A model generated the notes under the pieces. It did no database searches. It saw nothing but the letters and a program-made list of their open reading frames with translations, and was not told where the DNA came from. Of a DNA stretch of 64,000 nt, positions 1 to 8,013 are shown piece by piece (position 1 is the first letter of the stretch; each line of letters begins with the position of its first letter). The position numbers were made by a program, and so were the translations under genes. This stretch comes from UBA6522 sp965221035 (GTDB taxonomy: Bacteria > Pseudomonadota > Gammaproteobacteria > Steroidobacterales > Rariloculaceae), in the NCBI GenBank assembly GCA_965221035.1, contig OZ244860.1:1178001-1242000 (forward strand). The letters are read 5' to 3'.

Positions 1-304
1 CGCCGCCGTCGTTGCCGCGAACAACTTCAAATTGCAGTTCGTCCAGCTCCGGCGTGCGAACGAGTCCGTTTCGAAGGTACGTCCGGGCGGAGGCTACGCC
101 GACCTGAAGGGCCCTTAACTCCTGGGCGGTGACCACCTCAACGGAAATTTCGGCCTCCAGCGGCTGGCCCGCCGGCGAGGTCAGCAGCATGTCCCCCAGG
201 CCCACCGCTCCTGCGGAAAGGGGCAGCGCGGCGAACCAGAAAATCAGGCTCAAGCAAGGGAAGCCCGGTTTCCCAGGCAAGCGGCGACTAGGCGACAATG
301 GCAC
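1..304 (-). CDS. fimV: FimV-like protein, N-terminal fragment (cut by window edge)
   Basis: This frame is open from about 304 to the left window edge on the minus strand. After a hydrophobic signal-like stretch (SLIFWFAALPLSAGA) comes GLGDMLLTSPAGQPLEAEI, which matches the start of mature FimV proteins (ALGLGDI...LNQPLEAEI). The reading continues with VRTPELDELQFEVV. FimV is an inner-membrane hub with a periplasmic LysM region, needed for type IV pili, twitching and polar organisation. An asd-fimV order is known from Pseudomonas and relatives, which supports the call. The start is uncertain: GTG at 304 or TTG at 298 fit, and neither has a convincing Shine-Dalgarno. Only about 100 codons are present, so domain content beyond the N-terminus cannot be judged. 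Confidence 0.8.
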   Translation of the reverse strand, partial: MPLSPSRRLPGKPGFPCLSLIFWFAALPLSAGAVGLGDMLLTSPAGQPLEAEISVEVVTAQELRALQVGVASARTYLRNGLVRTPELDELQFEVVRGNDGG

Positions 305-356
305 GGCGGTTCGCAAGATCCCTATTCATCCGGTGGCGCCGATGCCTCAAGATACA

Positions 357-1382
357 TCACAGGTAGCGATCCACCAAGATTTCAGCGATCTGGACGCTGT
401 TCAGCGCCGCGCCCTTGCGCAGGTTGTCCGAGACCACCCACAGGTTGATGCCTCGCGGGTGGGAAACATCTTCACGGATTCGACCGACGTAGACCGCGTC
501 ACGGTTCGCGGCCTCCGTCGCCGCGGTGGGATAGTCTCCCGGGCCCTCGCCGTCCAGGACAACCACGCCCGACGCCTGGTCGAGCAGTTCCCTGACCTGT
601 CTGACGGTGATCCTGTCCCTGGTCTCGATGTGCAGCGCCTCCGAATGGCCAAGGTAAACCGGCACTCGGACGCAGGTGGGATTCACCTGGATGTCGGGAT
701 CCTCCAGTATCTTGCGAGTCTCCCAGACCATCTTCATTTCTTCCCTGGTGTAGCCGTTGTCCATCAGCCGGTCGATCTTCGGCACGGCGTTGAACGCCAC
801 GGGTTTCTCTTGATCCGACTGCGGGACCAAATCGCTGCCGACCAGGATCGAGCGGCTCTGCGTCGTCAACTGCTCCATGGAGAGCCGGCCCGCTCCCGAC
901 ACCGACTGGTAGGTGGACACGTTGACACGCTCGATTCCCACGGCGTCGTGGATGGGTTTCAACGCCACCACCATCTGGATGGTCGAGCAATTGGGATTGG
1001 CGATGATGCCTCGGTTGGCATGCTCCGCAATCCGGTGCGCATTGCACTCCGGAACCACCAACGGAATATCGTCGTCATTGCGGAAGTGCGATGTGTTGTC
1101 GACCACCACGGCCCCGGCCGCCGCCGCCCGGGGCGCGGCCCAGGACGAAACCGACGCGCCGGCGGAGAACAGGCCCACGGCCACCTGGCCGAAATCGAAG
1201 TCGTCGAGCACACCCACTTCCAGCGATTCGCCCCTGAACCGCACGGTTTTCCCGGCGGACCGTTCGCTCGCGAGCGGAAACAGCCTGCCGACCGGGAACT
1301 GGCGGGATTCGAGGATTTCAAGCAGCGCCTCGCCCACGGCGCCGGTGGCGCCGGCGATGGCCACATCGTAGGTCGAAGACAT
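357..1382 (-). CDS. asd: aspartate-semialdehyde dehydrogenase
   Basis: Asd makes L-aspartate 4-semialdehyde from aspartyl phosphate with NADPH, the branch point to lysine/diaminopimelate, threonine and methionine. The 341-aa product has the family's usual length. Visible are the NADP-binding GATGAVG at residues 11-17, the catalytic cysteine C132 in NPNCST, and the active-site histidine H246 in YLGHSEALH. It lies between aroC (upstream, 25-bp gap) and the fimV-like gene (downstream, about 50 bp), all on the minus strand, so they may be cotranscribed. Confidence 0.97.
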   Translation of the reverse strand: MSSTYDVAIAGATGAVGEALLEILESRQFPVGRLFPLASERSAGKTVRFRGESLEVGVLDDFDFGQVAVGLFSAGASVSSWAAPRAAAAGAVVVDNTSHFRNDDDIPLVVPECNAHRIAEHANRGIIANPNCSTIQMVVALKPIHDAVGIERVNVSTYQSVSGAGRLSMEQLTTQSRSILVGSDLVPQSDQEKPVAFNAVPKIDRLMDNGYTREEMKMVWETRKILEDPDIQVNPTCVRVPVYLGHSEALHIETRDRITVRQVRELLDQASGVVVLDGEGPGDYPTAATEAANRDAVYVGRIREDVSHPRGINLWVVSDNLRKGAALNSVQIAEILVDRYL

Positions 1383-1407
1383 GATTGCCCCTGCGTATAC
1401 GACCTTG

Positions 1408-2517
1408 TCAGGCCTTTAGTTCCATCCCGATGGCCGGAGTTTCGGACTGCACGTCGGCGTTCTGGGCGCGGTGGCGCAGGTAATGGTCCATCAGCGTCAG
1501 GGCCAGCATGGCTTCGGCGATGGGTGTCGCCCGCAGTCCGACGCACGGGTCGTGACGCCCCGTGGTGACGATCCGGGCCGCCTTGCCAGCCCGGTCCACC
1601 GTGCTGCCGGCCACCTGAATGCTGGACGTGGGCTTCATCGCGATGCTGACCAGGATGTCCTGGCCGGAGGAAATGCCGCCGAGGGTGCCGCCGGAGGAAT
1701 TCTTGGTGAAGCCATCCGGCGTGATTTCGTCGCGGTGGGTGCTGCCACGCTGTTGCACGCACTTGAATCCGTCGCCGAATTCCACGCCCTTGACCGCGTT
1801 GATGCTCATCAGCCCATGGGCGATGGCCGCTTCGAGCTTGTCGAATACCGGTTCACCAAGGCCTGGCGGCACTCCGGTGGCAACAACGTTGATCCGCGCT
1901 CCGATGGAATCCCCGGCGGCGCGAAGGTCGTCCATGTATTGTTCAAGTTCCCCGAGCCTCTCCGGCTCCGCGCAGAAGAACGGATTGTCGTTGACCGCAT
2001 CCAGATCGCTGACGCCCAGCTCGAACGGGCCCAGTTGACCGACGTAACCGTAGATTTCCACGCCCAACCGTTCCCGCAGGTACTTGCGCGCGATGGCGCC
2101 CGCCGCCACGCGCATCACGGTTTCGCGCGCCGAGGCGCGCCCTCCCCCCCGATAGTCGCGGATGCCGTATTTCTGCTGATAGGTGTAGTCCGCGTGACCC
2201 GGCCTGAAGGTGTCCTTGATCTTGCTGTAGTCGCGCGACCGCTGATCCACGTTCCGGACCTGCAGTCCGATGGCGGTTCCCGTCGTCACTCCTTCGAACA
2301 CGCCGGAGAGAATCCCGACCTGATCAGGTTCCTTGCGCTGTGTGACGTGCCGCGAACGGCCGGGCCGGCGCCGGTCCAGGTCCACCTGGATGTCGGCTTC
2401 CGCGAGCGCCATCCCGGGCGGGCACCCGTCCACCACGCAGCCCATGGCGAGGCCGTGGCTCTCGCCGAAGGTCGTGACCGTAAACAGTTTTCCGTAGGTA
2501 TCGCCGGCCATTTCCAC
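1408..2517 (-). CDS. aroC: chorismate synthase
   Basis: AroC removes phosphate from 5-enolpyruvylshikimate-3-phosphate to give chorismate, using reduced FMN as a non-consumed cofactor. The chorismate feeds the trp operon further along the window. The 369-aa protein starts with GDTYGKLFTVTTFGESHG and carries YGIRDYRGGGRASARET, both signature segments. Two starts are possible: GTG at 2517, with GGGGAA just upstream, or ATG at 2511, which fits the common MAGNT-type N-terminus better. prmB lies 59 bp upstream and asd 25 bp downstream. The prmB-aroC order is as in E. coli. Confidence 0.97.
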   Translation of the reverse strand: MEMAGDTYGKLFTVTTFGESHGLAMGCVVDGCPPGMALAEADIQVDLDRRRPGRSRHVTQRKEPDQVGILSGVFEGVTTGTAIGLQVRNVDQRSRDYSKIKDTFRPGHADYTYQQKYGIRDYRGGGRASARETVMRVAAGAIARKYLRERLGVEIYGYVGQLGPFELGVSDLDAVNDNPFFCAEPERLGELEQYMDDLRAAGDSIGARINVVATGVPPGLGEPVFDKLEAAIAHGLMSINAVKGVEFGDGFKCVQQRGSTHRDEITPDGFTKNSSGGTLGGISSGQDILVSIAMKPTSSIQVAGSTVDRAGKAARIVTTGRHDPCVGLRATPIAEAMLALTLMDHYLRHRAQNADVQSETPAIGMELKA

Positions 2518-2576
2518 TAGTTCCCCGCGTTCACCGCGACCGCGGTCGATAGGCGCAATTCAGCTCCGAATGCGAT

Positions 2577-3479
2577 TCAGCCACGTAAGTATCCAGTCAA
2601 TTCCTCGTGCGTCAACAGCAATACGCCGTCTCCGCCCCGCTCGAACTCGAGCCAGGTGGCCGCAAGACCGGGGTGTCGGGCCTCGAATGCCTGCCGCGCT
2701 TCACCCACCTCCATGAAGAGCAGGCCGTTGGACGTCAGGCGTTCGGTGGCGCCGGCAAGTATCCGGTCCACGAACACCAGTCCGTCCACACCCCCATCCA
2801 GGGCCGCCCGCGGTTCTTGTCCATACTCCGCGGGCAGTTTCCCGATTCGCCCGCTGGGCACATAGGGTGGATTGGCCATGATGATCCGGTAAGGCCCTCG
2901 CAAACCGGCGAACAGGTCGGTACGGACCAGTCGAACCTTCCCTTCCAGACCGTGTTCGCCGACGTTGCGCGCGGCCACCGCAAGCGCATCCGCCGAGTTG
3001 TCGGTGGCTACCACTGCGGCCGTCTCGCAATGGTGCGCGACCGCTATCGCCAGGCAACCGCTGCCGGTGCCCACATCCAGCACGCGGTCGCCGGGGTCCA
3101 GTCGGCACCAGGGCCGGAACCCCCGTTCGATGAGTTCCGCCAACGGGGAGCGGGGAATGAGCACCCGCTCATCGATCCTGAAACGCAAGCCTGCGAGCCA
3201 GGCTTCGCCCAGCAGATAGGCCAGCGGCTTGCGCTGCACCACTCGGCGCCGGGCAAGCTCCAGGATCGGCTTGATCAGGCGACCGTCCGGAGGCTCCATC
3301 CACGCGCGTTCCGACCAGCCCTGTTGTGCTCGAACCAACCAGTAGGCCTCGTCCCCGGGATTGTCCGTGCCATGACCGTAATTCAGGTTCGCCGCGGCAA
3401 AATAACCGGCGACGCTGTCGGCCCAGTCCGCACTCGAACGGCCGCGCTCGAGGACCCTGCGTAGTTGTGCCATATCCAT
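2577..3479 (-). CDS. prmB: ribosomal protein L3 glutamine N5-methyltransferase
   Basis: PrmB transfers a methyl group from S-adenosylmethionine to the side-chain amide of a glutamine in ribosomal protein L3. The 300-aa product has the SAM-binding VGTGSGC at residues 136-142 and the NPPY motif of amide/amine methyltransferases at 203-206. The text after NPPY (LPAEYGQEPRAALDGGVDGL) is the PrmB/PrmC type. The aroC-side location picks PrmB over PrmC, which normally follows prfA. The gene diverges from sco, with only 38 bp between the two starts. Confidence 0.92.
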   Translation of the reverse strand: MDMAQLRRVLERGRSSADWADSVAGYFAAANLNYGHGTDNPGDEAYWLVRAQQGWSERAWMEPPDGRLIKPILELARRRVVQRKPLAYLLGEAWLAGLRFRIDERVLIPRSPLAELIERGFRPWCRLDPGDRVLDVGTGSGCLAIAVAHHCETAAVVATDNSADALAVAARNVGEHGLEGKVRLVRTDLFAGLRGPYRIIMANPPYVPSGRIGKLPAEYGQEPRAALDGGVDGLVFVDRILAGATERLTSNGLLFMEVGEARQAFEARHPGLAATWLEFERGGDGVLLLTHEELTGYLRG

Positions 3480-3501
3480 GGTCTGCCCATGATACGGGTT
3501 G

Positions 3502-3510
3502 TGAGATAAT
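3502..3510 (+). promoter_or_regulatory. candidate extended -10 promoter of sco
   Basis: TGA followed by GATAAT (3505-3510) is an extended -10 box (TGn plus 5 of 6 consensus bases). No good -35 is seen, as is allowed for this class. The box ends 7 nt before the sco ATG at 3518, so a transcript would begin at or next to the start codon. No Shine-Dalgarno is present in those 7 nt (TGCTCCC). Confidence 0.5.
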
Positions 3511-3517
3511 TGCTCCC

Positions 3518-4174
3518 ATGATCCCGGCCCTCAGTCCGCGCCTCCGTTCCGTCGCGACGGCGACTGCCGCAGTGGTCGGCGCACTGTGCGTCGCTTCCTG
3601 CGGCCAGACGCCACCGCCGCAGCCTGCGACCGCAACCTTGTTGGAACCGCCCCTGGAGCTTCCCGAAGTGACGCTCATCGACAAATCGGGCGGCGAGTTT
3701 GTTTCAGGGCGGCTGCACGGCAGGTTCAACCTGCTGTTTTTCGGATTCACGCACTGCCCGGACATCTGCCCGCTCACGCTCGCGGAGCTTGCGCAGGTTC
3801 ACGCCCGGTGGAACACACCGCACATCGAAGTACCCCAGGTGGTATTCGTCAGTGTCGACCCGGCCCGCGACACGCCGGAACGTATCAACGAATACCTGGA
3901 CCACTTCGACCCTGCGTTCGAAGGAGTGACAGGACCCCGCTATGCCATGGAACCCTGGCTCAAGTCGCTGGGGGTCGCCGTCCACCTACAGGATCACGAT
4001 GAAGGGGAGCCCTATGCGGTGACCCACAATTCAGCGGTGTACGTGCTGGGACCGGGTGCGGAGTTGATCGCCGTATTCGGCCCGCCCCACGATGCGGCGA
4101 TGATCGCAGCGGACTTTCTCAAGATTCGCGAACACTACCTGAGGACGCACGACGCCGTTCCGGCGGCGTCATGA
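3518..4174 (+). CDS. SCO1/SenC family copper-binding lipoprotein
   Basis: Sco proteins are membrane-tethered thioredoxin-fold factors that handle copper for the CuA site of cytochrome c oxidase, or act in related redox roles. The 218-aa product has a signal peptide ending in a lipobox, VASC with C28. It has the copper-binding CPDIC (C80, C84) and the distal histidine H170 in YAVTHNSAVY. The start at 3518 is preferred over a longer upstream frame because it places the signal peptide at the N-terminus and follows an extended -10 box. The stop overlaps the psd start (ATGA at 4171), suggesting translational coupling. No oxidase genes are nearby. Confidence 0.93.
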   Translation: MIPALSPRLRSVATATAAVVGALCVASCGQTPPPQPATATLLEPPLELPEVTLIDKSGGEFVSGRLHGRFNLLFFGFTHCPDICPLTLAELAQVHARWNTPHIEVPQVVFVSVDPARDTPERINEYLDHFDPAFEGVTGPRYAMEPWLKSLGVAVHLQDHDEGEPYAVTHNSAVYVLGPGAELIAVFGPPHDAAMIAADFLKIREHYLRTHDAVPAAS

Positions 4175-5016
4175 AGCGCGCAGGCGTCCTGATCCAGCGG
4201 TTGCTGCCGCAACGGCTGATCGGCCGGTGGGTCTATCGCCTCGCCCGTTGCAGGCAGGGCTGGATCTCGCGAGCGCTGATCGAATGGTTCGCCCGCCACC
4301 ACGCGATCGATCTCAATGAAGCCGAACGAAATCGCCTGGCGAGCTATTCGAGTCTGAATGACTTCTTTACGCGGCGTCTTAAGCCGGGGGTGCGGCCCAT
4401 CACCGGTGACGACCGAACGCTGATATCCCCGGTGGACGGCTATCTCACCCAGTTCGGTTCCGCTGAGGGGAGCGAACTGATTCAGGCCAAGGGTCTCCGC
4501 TACCGCCTGGAAGAACTGCTTGGGGAACCGACGGACCGCGCCGCCTCACTGCTCTCGGGCGACTATGCCACGCTCTATCTGGCACCCGACCAGTACCATC
4601 GCGTCCACCTGCCCCTGGCCGGCATCCTTCGTCGAACGCGCTACATACCGGGCAAGCGATTCAGCGTCAACGCGCGCACGGCCGCCGTTCTGCCGCGGCT
4701 GTTCTGCCGCAACGAACGGGTCGTGTGCTGGTTCGACACTGCAGCCGGGCCGATGGTGATCGTGTTGGTGGGCGCGCTCAACGTCTCGAGCATCAGTACC
4801 GAGTGGCTGGGAGAAATCGCGAGTGGACTCCCGAGGGTCTGGGACCATGCTGCCGGCCCGTCCGGACGCCGCTTCCGGCGAGGCGAGGAAATCGGGTGGT
4901 TCAACCTGGGATCCACCGTCGTGCTGATCGTGCCCGGCGGAAGAGCCGCGTGGCGGACCGGATTGGTGACCGGGCAATCCATAAGGATGGGCCAGGCGTT
5001 GGCTTCGCTGGCATGA
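4171..5016 (+). CDS. psd: phosphatidylserine decarboxylase proenzyme
   Basis: Psd converts phosphatidylserine to phosphatidylethanolamine at the inner membrane. It is made as a proenzyme that cleaves itself to form a pyruvoyl cofactor. The self-cleavage motif LGST lies at residues 246-249, with the cut expected between G247 and S248. D89 (SPVDG) and H144 (QYHRVH) match the conserved autocatalytic residues. The length of 281 aa is normal. ATG at 4171 overlaps the sco stop, and the Psd stop overlaps the epmA start (ATGA at 5013), so the three genes form a tight operon. Confidence 0.97.
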   Translation: MKRAGVLIQRLLPQRLIGRWVYRLARCRQGWISRALIEWFARHHAIDLNEAERNRLASYSSLNDFFTRRLKPGVRPITGDDRTLISPVDGYLTQFGSAEGSELIQAKGLRYRLEELLGEPTDRAASLLSGDYATLYLAPDQYHRVHLPLAGILRRTRYIPGKRFSVNARTAAVLPRLFCRNERVVCWFDTAAGPMVIVLVGALNVSSISTEWLGEIASGLPRVWDHAAGPSGRRFRRGEEIGWFNLGSTVVLIVPGGRAAWRTGLVTGQSIRMGQALASLA

Positions 5017-5972
5017 CCCGACACGGCTGGCAACCGCGGGCCAGCATGGAAACGCTGCGCCTGCGGGCCGGGCTGCTGGCGGCGACGCGCGAGTTCTTTG
5101 CCCAGCGAAATGTGCTTGAAGTGGAGACTCCGACGCTTTCGGCCACCGGCACCACGGATCCGAACATCGATCCCGTGACCGCCAGGGTGCGTGCGCTGGG
5201 CAAGGGTGAACGCTATCTGGCGACTTCGCCTGAACATGCCATGAAACGTCTGCTGGCGGGCGGTTCGGGCGACATCTACCAGCTCTGCCGAGTCTATCGC
5301 GACGGCGAACTGGGGCGGTGGCACCAGCCGGAATTCACGCTGCTCGAATGGTACCGCACGGGTTGGGACGAGACGGCGCTGATGGAGGAAACGGACGACC
5401 TGCTCAGGCACTTGCTGGCACATCACCGGCCACTCACATCAACCACGCGCCTCAGTTACAGGGATGCGTTCCACCGCTATCTCGGGGTGGATACGGTCGA
5501 GAATTCGGAGGCGCTCACCAGCCGCCTCGAACACCTTGGCGTGACGGTGCCAAGGGGCATCGATCACGATGGCCTGCTGGATCTGGCGCTGGGCGCGGTC
5601 ATCGCACCGAGCTTCGATCCCGACTGCATCACTTTCGTCTACGACTACCCGGCGAGTCAGGCGGCCATGGCGCGCATCAAGGCCACATCGCCCCCGGTGG
5701 CAGCACGGTTCGAGGCGTTTTCCGGCGGGCTGGAACTGGCCAACGGTTATTCGGAGCTGACCGACGCGAACGAGCAGCGGTCCCGATTCGAGGCCGAGCG
5801 GCGCAGGCGCACCGATGCCGGTCTGCCGGTGCCGCCTGTGGATGAAGATCTGCTGGCCGCGCTCTGCCACGGTCTGCCACCCTGTGCCGGTGTCGCGGTG
5901 GGCCTGGACCGCCTCGTTGCGCTGGCCGCGGGCCTGGGCAACGTCGCCGATACGATGGCGTTTGCGCACTGA
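5013..5972 (+). CDS. epmA: EF-P (R)-beta-lysine ligase
   Basis: EpmA is a truncated class II lysyl-tRNA synthetase homologue that attaches (R)-beta-lysine to elongation factor P instead of to tRNA. From ATG 5013 the product is 319 aa, the usual EpmA size. It has only the catalytic domain: FLE-like VLEVETPTLS, motif 2 around YQLCRVYRDGE.GRWHQPEFT, and motif 3 GVAVGLDRLVALAAG. It lacks the N-terminal anticodon-binding domain of LysS, which excludes a normal LysRS. An in-frame upstream extension exists but would lie inside psd. The substrate gene efp and the partner epmB follow directly. Confidence 0.95.
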   Translation: MTRHGWQPRASMETLRLRAGLLAATREFFAQRNVLEVETPTLSATGTTDPNIDPVTARVRALGKGERYLATSPEHAMKRLLAGGSGDIYQLCRVYRDGELGRWHQPEFTLLEWYRTGWDETALMEETDDLLRHLLAHHRPLTSTTRLSYRDAFHRYLGVDTVENSEALTSRLEHLGVTVPRGIDHDGLLDLALGAVIAPSFDPDCITFVYDYPASQAAMARIKATSPPVAARFEAFSGGLELANGYSELTDANEQRSRFEAERRRRTDAGLPVPPVDEDLLAALCHGLPPCAGVAVGLDRLVALAAGLGNVADTMAFAH

Positions 5973-6078
5973 CCTCGTTTGCCGGCGCGCCGCCTTGTCG
6001 AGTCATCCAGCTGTACAAGACAGATCGGCGCGTGGACGGACGCCCGGAAGAGCGCCTCGGGCTCAAGCCGAATTTGCG

Positions 6079-6648
6079 TCAGTCCTTGACGCGGGAAACG
6101 TACTCGCCGCTGCGCGTATCGACCTTGATGACCTCGCCCTGCTCCACGAACAACGGCACGCGGACCACGGCACCGGTCTCCAGCGTCGCCGGCTTGACGC
6201 CCCCCTGGGCCGTGTCACCGCGCAACCCGGGATCCGTTTCGACGATGGCCAGTTCCACGAAGTTGGGAGGCGCCACCTGCAATGGCGCACCATTCCACAG
6301 CGTGACAAGGCAAGTGTCGCCTTCCTTGAGCCATTGTGTGGCGTTCGCCACGGCGTTGGCATCGGCCGTATGCTGCTCGAACGTGTCCGGCACCATGAAG
6401 TGCCAGAAACTGTCGTCGGTATAGAGGTACTGCATGGGCTGCTCGTGGATGTCGGCGGCTTCAACCGACTCCCCCGACTTGAACGTCCTCTCGACCACTC
6501 GGCCGGTCTTGAGATTGCGGATCTTGACCCGGTTGAATGCCTGACCCTTGCCGGGCTTGACGAATTCATTCTCGATGATCGAGCACGGATCGTTGTCGAT
6601 GATGATCTTCAATCCGCCGCGAAACTCGTTGGTGGAAAAACTTGCCAT
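6079..6648 (-). CDS. efp: elongation factor P
   Basis: EF-P binds between the P and E sites of stalled ribosomes and promotes peptide bond formation at polyproline stretches. The 189-aa product has the normal length, with an N-terminal KOW-like domain and two OB domains. The modified lysine is K34 in KPGKGQAF, exactly the EpmA/EpmB target position. ATG 6648 is chosen because it puts the lysine at 34 and follows GGAGAGGG. The gene ends about 100 bp from epmA (convergent) and diverges from epmB, as efp does from epmB in E. coli. Confidence 0.97.
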   Translation of the reverse strand: MASFSTNEFRGGLKIIIDNDPCSIIENEFVKPGKGQAFNRVKIRNLKTGRVVERTFKSGESVEAADIHEQPMQYLYTDDSFWHFMVPDTFEQHTADANAVANATQWLKEGDTCLVTLWNGAPLQVAPPNFVELAIVETDPGLRGDTAQGGVKPATLETGAVVRVPLFVEQGEVIKVDTRSGEYVSRVKD

Positions 6649-6682
6649 GTGCGCCGCTGTCCCTCTCCGGCTGAATCGGTGG

Positions 6683-6711
6683 ATAATACCGGCAAGCCGC
6701 GCGGAAGCGAA
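6683..6711 (-). promoter_or_regulatory. weak candidate efp promoter
   Basis: On the minus strand TATTAT (6688-6683) is a good -10 box, and TTCGCT 17 bp upstream (6711-6706) is a poor -35. The expected transcript would carry a leader of about 30 nt with a purine-rich ribosome binding site before the efp ATG at 6648. The same 150-bp gap must also hold the epmB promoter, for which no clear box was seen. Confidence 0.3.
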
Positions 6712-6796
6712 CACCCGCCGCGACCAGCGCGCGTTGTCCTTCCTGACCGATGCCGTGAATGCCCTGACGGAATCCCTGACCTCCGAGACTGTTGCC

Positions 6797-7819
6797 GTGA
6801 ACACCTTCACCGATGCCGTAGCTCCCGATGCGGAACGACTCGATTCCGACGCTTGGCGACGTTCGATGCGCAACGGAATCGCAACCGTAGGGGAACTGCT
6901 GGACACCGTGCGGGTGGACGGAAAGCGCGTGGACGGCATGCAACCCGTAGACGGGGAGTTTCCGTTACGCGTTCCACGATCCTACGCGGCCCGCATGCGC
7001 AAGGGCGACGCCGCAGACCCACTGCTGCTGCAGGTACTGCCGCGCCGCGCCGAGCGGATGGAAGTTCCCGGCTTCGAACAGGACCCGCTTCGCGAAACAC
7101 TCCTGGCCAACCGGGGCGTACTGAAAAAGTATCGCGGACGCGCGCTGCTTGTGACCACCCCCGCCTGCCCGGTGCATTGCCGCTATTGCTTCCGTCGGCA
7201 TTTTCCCTACGCGGACCAGGTGGCCGCGAAGGCTCGATGGGAGCCTGCGCTCCGGGAGTTGCGCCGCATGACAGACGTCACGGAGGTCATCCTTTCAGGA
7301 GGCGACCCCCTCAGTCTCGAAAACCCCCGATTGGGAGATCTGCTGCGCCGGATCGAAGACCTGCCGCAGGTCGATACCGTGCGAATCCACTCGCGATTTC
7401 CCATCGTGTTGCCGGAGCGCGTCGATGCAGGTCTATTGGAACTCCTCGAAGGCACGCGACTGCGTACCGTCATGGTCGTTCACTGCAACCACGCCAACGA
7501 AATCGACCGCCCGGTTCGAGCGGCGCTGGAAGCCGTGGCGCGCACCGGCACGACCCTCCTCAACCAGTCTGTGCTGCTCAAGCGTATCAACGACCGTGCG
7601 AACAGGCTGGAATCACTGAGCCGGGCGCTGTTCGGCTGCGGCGTGCTTCCCTATTACCTGCACCTGCTGGATCCCGTGAGCGGCACCGCGCACTTCGATG
7701 TCCCGGCGCACAGGGCCATCGAGCTGATCGAAGAACTGCGGCGGCGCCTGCCCGGCTACCTGGTGCCCAGACTGGTCCGGGAAGAGCCCGGCGAAGCATG
7801 CAAGACGATCATCGAGTGA
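6797..7819 (+). CDS. epmB: EF-P beta-lysylation protein (lysine 2,3-aminomutase)
   Basis: EpmB is a radical SAM, PLP-dependent enzyme that turns (S)-alpha-lysine into (R)-beta-lysine for EpmA. The iron-sulfur motif CPVHCRYC (CX3CX2C, first Cys near residue 124) is present, followed by FRRHFPYA, SGGDPLSLEN and NQSVLLKRIND. The open frame extends far upstream. GTG 6797 is chosen because it gives 340 aa and aligns the first conserved Trp (DAWRRSM) with the E. coli N-terminus. GTG 6755 is an alternative. Neither has a good Shine-Dalgarno, so the start is uncertain. The function is firm. Confidence 0.93.
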   Translation: MNTFTDAVAPDAERLDSDAWRRSMRNGIATVGELLDTVRVDGKRVDGMQPVDGEFPLRVPRSYAARMRKGDAADPLLLQVLPRRAERMEVPGFEQDPLRETLLANRGVLKKYRGRALLVTTPACPVHCRYCFRRHFPYADQVAAKARWEPALRELRRMTDVTEVILSGGDPLSLENPRLGDLLRRIEDLPQVDTVRIHSRFPIVLPERVDAGLLELLEGTRLRTVMVVHCNHANEIDRPVRAALEAVARTGTTLLNQSVLLKRINDRANRLESLSRALFGCGVLPYYLHLLDPVSGTAHFDVPAHRAIELIEELRRRLPGYLVPRLVREEPGEACKTIIE

Positions 7820-7885
7820 ACTGAAGCAGAAGCGTTCAGCTGAACGCATTCCCCTCGACCGATCACAGGGTCGGCAGATCGCTGG

Positions 7886-7937
7886 AAATTTAGTTGCAGT
7901 TATTCAATAAACTAAATTTAGTCCATACACTAAATTT
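7886..7937 (+). promoter_or_regulatory. AT-rich orphan promoter/operator with three ACTAAATTT half-sites
   Basis: The gap 7820-8013 between convergent epmB and parC opens with a 16-bp palindrome (7832-7847, GCGTTCAGCTGAACGC), a possible weak two-way terminator. It then holds an AT-rich island with AAATTTAGT (7886-7894), the perfect 12-bp palindrome ACTAAATTTAGT (7911-7922) and ACTAAATTT (7929-7937). TTGCAG (7894-7899) and TTTAGT (7917-7922) sit 17 bp apart like -35 and -10 boxes. GGAAGG (7938-7943) is followed 6 nt later by TTG at 7950. That short frame runs about 50 codons into antisense parC and encodes nothing recognisable. The layout resembles the control region of a self-regulated gene that is now missing. 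Confidence 0.5.
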
Positions 7938-8013
7938 GGAAGGTGAGTATTGAGTCGCTCGCAGGTGAGCAGTCCGACTGAATGCCTTCCTCATACCAAA
8001 TCCTCCGGTCAGA

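Noticed and set aside
129..1568. 479-codon plus-strand frame over asd
   Set aside because: It is antisense to an intact asd with its catalytic residues and has no domain of its own.
5815..7824. 669-codon open frame across epmA, efp and epmB
   Set aside because: It cuts across three well-supported genes in other frames and has no family resemblance.
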